Positions 5,981-7,834 of a stretch of DNA of 7,834 nucleotides are shown here, in pieces. Source of the stretch: Microcaldota archaeon (GTDB lineage Archaea; Micrarchaeota; Micrarchaeia; Micrarchaeales; CABMGC01). Location of the stretch: NCBI GenBank assembly GCA_030040265.1, contig JASHUB010000029.1, positions 1 through 7,834 of the forward strand, written 5' to 3'. Each line of letters begins with the position of its first letter. The first letter of the stretch is position 1. A program made the translations under genes and the position numbers. Below the pieces are notes generated by a model. That model did no database searches. It was given only the letters and a program-made list of their open reading frames with translations, and had not been told where the DNA came from.

Positions 5981-7166
5981 ACTCAGGGTAGCACTTGTCA
6001 GCCACACGCGACTCACGGAGTTGGGTACGGGCACGCCGAGGCACTTCATGGACATCGCAGACGTAATGTCGAGCCTTGGCCACCGGGTCGAAGCATTCAC
6101 GCTTTCCGATGAGGACAGGTCGCTGATGTTCGGGCGCTACAAACTGCACGAGATAGCTGGCTTTGTCTACCCGAACGAGGCCTCACTTGCGAAACTGGCA
6201 GACTTCATCCCTCTCGCAGTTGCTGGCAACAGACCCCTGATGGCGAGGATGAACGAGAACATCAGGCTGGTGAAGGCGCTTGATGCTTATGACCCAGATG
6301 TGCTCATAGTGGGCGACTTCGTCATAGCCCCGTTGCTCTCTAAGTGCAGGAAGCGCGATGGATCTTCACCACACTTGGTCTTCCTTCTTGACTCGTACAA
6401 AGGCATCCAGAACAATCTCAACGCAGCAATCGCCATAGGCGGGCCGGCAGCGGTGCTGGTCAAGGCCGCATTAAAGAGGAACTACTTGAGATACAACATG
6501 AACGCCTACGAGTATGCGCTTCGTGTGGCGAGCGGTGTCGTTATTCCAGGAGAACCGTTTATGAAGGAAGTCGCAGAGAAGTTTCCGGAGTACAGCAGGA
6601 AGCTATTTGTCATTCCTTCCCACTTCATACGCGATGGATCCGTCAGAAGAAGCCTTCCGAAGACGAGGATCAAAAGAATTCTGTTCATGGGTGCATACAG
6701 CTCCGGACCCAACAGAGAGGCCATCTCGTACATAGAAAGGGACATTGCGCCTAGGTTGCCAGACAAGCAGTTCTTGATAGCGGGAAAGGGCTGTCCAAAA
6801 GCCACAAACGGGAACGTGATGTACTTGGGGACCGTGCCCGATGCTTCAAAACTTATTGCGAGCTCGGACCTCTGCCTGGCCCCACTTAAGACCGGAAGCG
6901 GCAAGAAAGCCAAGATATTCGACTATCTAATCGAGCAGAAAGCTGTGCTCGGCACCAGCGATGCCTTTGACGGTTTTCCTGTCAGAAACAGGTATAACGC
7001 ACTGGTAGAAGACGATATAAGCAAGTATGCGGATAGGATAAGGGAGCTCGACTCGGACAATAAACTATTCCTGAAGCTCCAAAAGAATGCACTTACTGCA
7101 TTGAAGGATGAGAGCGAGAAGAACGTAAAGCGCCTTTGGAAGGAACTTCTTGCAAAGTTAAACTGA
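5973..7166 (+). CDS. GT4-type glycosyltransferase (second of two)
   Basis: A second GT-B fold sugar transferase, 397 residues from the ATG at 5973 (an ATG at 5964 would add three). The N-terminus MGKLRVALVSHTRL begins the first Rossmann half, with GTGTPRHFMDIADVMSSLGHRVEAF following. The C-terminal half runs from RILFMGAYSSGPNREAI through KQFLIAGKG and VMYLGTVPDASKLIASSDLCLAPLKTGSG, the typical order of GT4 enzymes with a GSG donor loop (about 308-310). In this subfamily the residue after the K-[IV]-[FL] of the next helix is normally Glu; here it is Asp (KIFDYL, D317). The family otherwise matches throughout, so it is probably active. Donor and acceptor are unknown. It overlaps the preceding gene by eight bases (ATGGGTAA) and, at its 3' end, the convergent methyltransferase by nine. 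No membrane helix is evident. Confidence 0.9.
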   Translation: MGKLRVALVSHTRLTELGTGTPRHFMDIADVMSSLGHRVEAFTLSDEDRSLMFGRYKLHEIAGFVYPNEASLAKLADFIPLAVAGNRPLMARMNENIRLVKALDAYDPDVLIVGDFVIAPLLSKCRKRDGSSPHLVFLLDSYKGIQNNLNAAIAIGGPAAVLVKAALKRNYLRYNMNAYEYALRVASGVVIPGEPFMKEVAEKFPEYSRKLFVIPSHFIRDGSVRRSLPKTRIKRILFMGAYSSGPNREAISYIERDIAPRLPDKQFLIAGKGCPKATNGNVMYLGTVPDASKLIASSDLCLAPLKTGSGKKAKIFDYLIEQKAVLGTSDAFDGFPVRNRYNALVEDDISKYADRIRELDSDNKLFLKLQKNALTALKDESEKNVKRLWKELLAKLN

Positions 7167-7796
7167 ACGCCTGCGTTTCGCGTATATCATGCCTATGCCA
7201 TTCTCGCCGCGGCGCACCGTGGTCGAGTATCCTTTTGAGTGAAGGATGCGTCTCACTTTGTCCTCGCACGAATGGTACTCAACCTCTATGGCAGACACCT
7301 GCGATAGGTCGGCATTGTCGAATAGCGTTTCTTCATCACCTTCGCAATCGCATTTTATGAGCACATCCCTCAGCCCTCTTAGCGCATCGTTCAGCGTCAC
7401 TGAGCGTATCGTCGCGCCGCCAGAACCCTGGTTGTATCTGAACGAGTATCCTTGCCCGAAAACTGTTTTTGATATCTCCTTTGTCTCTCTAGTGCTGGAA
7501 ATAGCTAGGTTGCGGAGCATTATCTTGCCCTTGAATGGATTTAGCGCCACGTTCTTCTTCAGCGACTCCCAGTTTGCAGGGGCCGGCTCGTATGCTATAA
7601 CCCTCTTTACGCTCGAGAACATGGCGAAGTATATCGCCGTGTCTCCATTCTTCGCGCCTATGTCCAAGATTGTTGTTCCTGGTTTCGCCAGTCGCGCCAG
7701 CCAGTAGTACTCCTGCTCTACGAATACGCCGTTGAAGCTGGCTCCGTCATCGACAGCCTTGCGATACTTGTTTAGCATGCTTAGAGGGTTTTCCAT
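7158..7796 (-). CDS. FkbM-family SAM-dependent methyltransferase
   Basis: Predicted to move a methyl group from S-adenosylmethionine to an oxygen; FkbM relatives in surface-polysaccharide loci commonly O-methylate sugars, which suits the adjacent glycosyltransferases. The 212-residue protein has the Rossmann motif I ILDIGAKNGDTA (43-54), the acidic residue after strand 2 in IAYEPAPANWESLKKNVALN (E70), and the FkbM signature IKCDCEGDEETLF (147-159), here with Cys where Val or Ile is common. It ends in a basic tail AKRRRSV. No signal peptide or membrane segment is seen. The ATG at 7796 is favoured by a TATA-like element about 31 bases upstream, but the frame stays open to the right edge, so a longer N-terminus cannot be excluded. 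Its 3' end overlaps the convergent glycosyltransferase by nine bases. Confidence 0.88.
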   Translation of the reverse strand: MENPLSMLNKYRKAVDDGASFNGVFVEQEYYWLARLAKPGTTILDIGAKNGDTAIYFAMFSSVKRVIAYEPAPANWESLKKNVALNPFKGKIMLRNLAISSTRETKEISKTVFGQGYSFRYNQGSGGATIRSVTLNDALRGLRDVLIKCDCEGDEETLFDNADLSQVSAIEVEYHSCEDKVRRILHSKGYSTTVRRGENGIGMIYAKRRRSV

Positions 7797-7822
7797 CAGA
7801 TTCTGCCCCGATATTGATTCTG

Positions 7823-7831
7823 AGATAAAAG
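7823..7831 (-). promoter_or_regulatory. TATA-like element upstream of the methyltransferase
   Basis: The minus strand reads CTTTTATCT at the window edge, centred about 31 bases before the ATG at 7796. A start near 7801 would leave a leader of a few bases. The BRE position is only partly inside the window. Confidence 0.4.
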
Positions 7832-7834
7832 CTT

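Noticed and set aside
7246..7707. Plus-strand frame opposite the methyltransferase
   Set aside because: Antisense shadow of a gene with clear SAM-binding and FkbM motifs; no domain and no promoter of its own.

Overview
The window looks archaeal. The threonyl-tRNA synthetase carries the archaeal-type N-terminal editing domain. AGG/AGA (Arg) and ATA (Ile) codons are common. Several genes are preceded by BRE/TATA-like elements at the archaeal distance, and at least one start looks leaderless. Gene packing is extreme: convergent genes touch or overlap, and neighbouring genes overlap or lie a few bases apart. Such packing together with this enzyme set would suit a small-genome archaeon (for example a DPANN/Micrarchaeota-like lineage), but that placement is inference and I cannot fix the taxon from sequence alone.

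Layout. Positions 2-376 (+) are the C-terminal end of a fumarase/aspartase superfamily enzyme. It abuts tail to tail with a malic enzyme (377-1642, -). The malic enzyme is the second gene of a tight pair with threonyl-tRNA synthetase (1647-3545, -). A 220-base gap (3546-3765) follows. It holds a strong minus-strand BRE/TATA element wrapped in nested inverted repeats, a possible 17-codon ORF just after the predicted transcription start, and a long potential leader for the synthetase gene.

Next comes an unusual gene (3766-4725, -) encoding a degenerate protein-kinase/aminoglycoside-phosphotransferase-like protein that appears to lack the catalytic aspartate. It is divergent, across a 103-base two-way promoter region, from two overlapping GT4-type glycosyltransferase genes (4829-5980 and 5973-7166, +). 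These run tail to tail, with a 9-base overlap, into an FkbM-family methyltransferase (7158-7796, -) that has its own TATA-like element near the right edge.

The left half is central metabolism and translation: aspartate or malate, via fumarate/malate, to pyruvate, plus Thr-tRNA charging. The right half looks like a fragment of a surface-glycan or protein-glycosylation locus, with two sugar transferases, a probable glycan methyltransferase and a kinase-like protein of unknown role. The most interesting items are the kinase-like protein beside the glycosyltransferases and the architecture of the promoter/leader region before threonyl-tRNA synthetase. No tRNA, rRNA, CRISPR array or mobile element was recognised, and no stretch over 300 bases lacks a gene.
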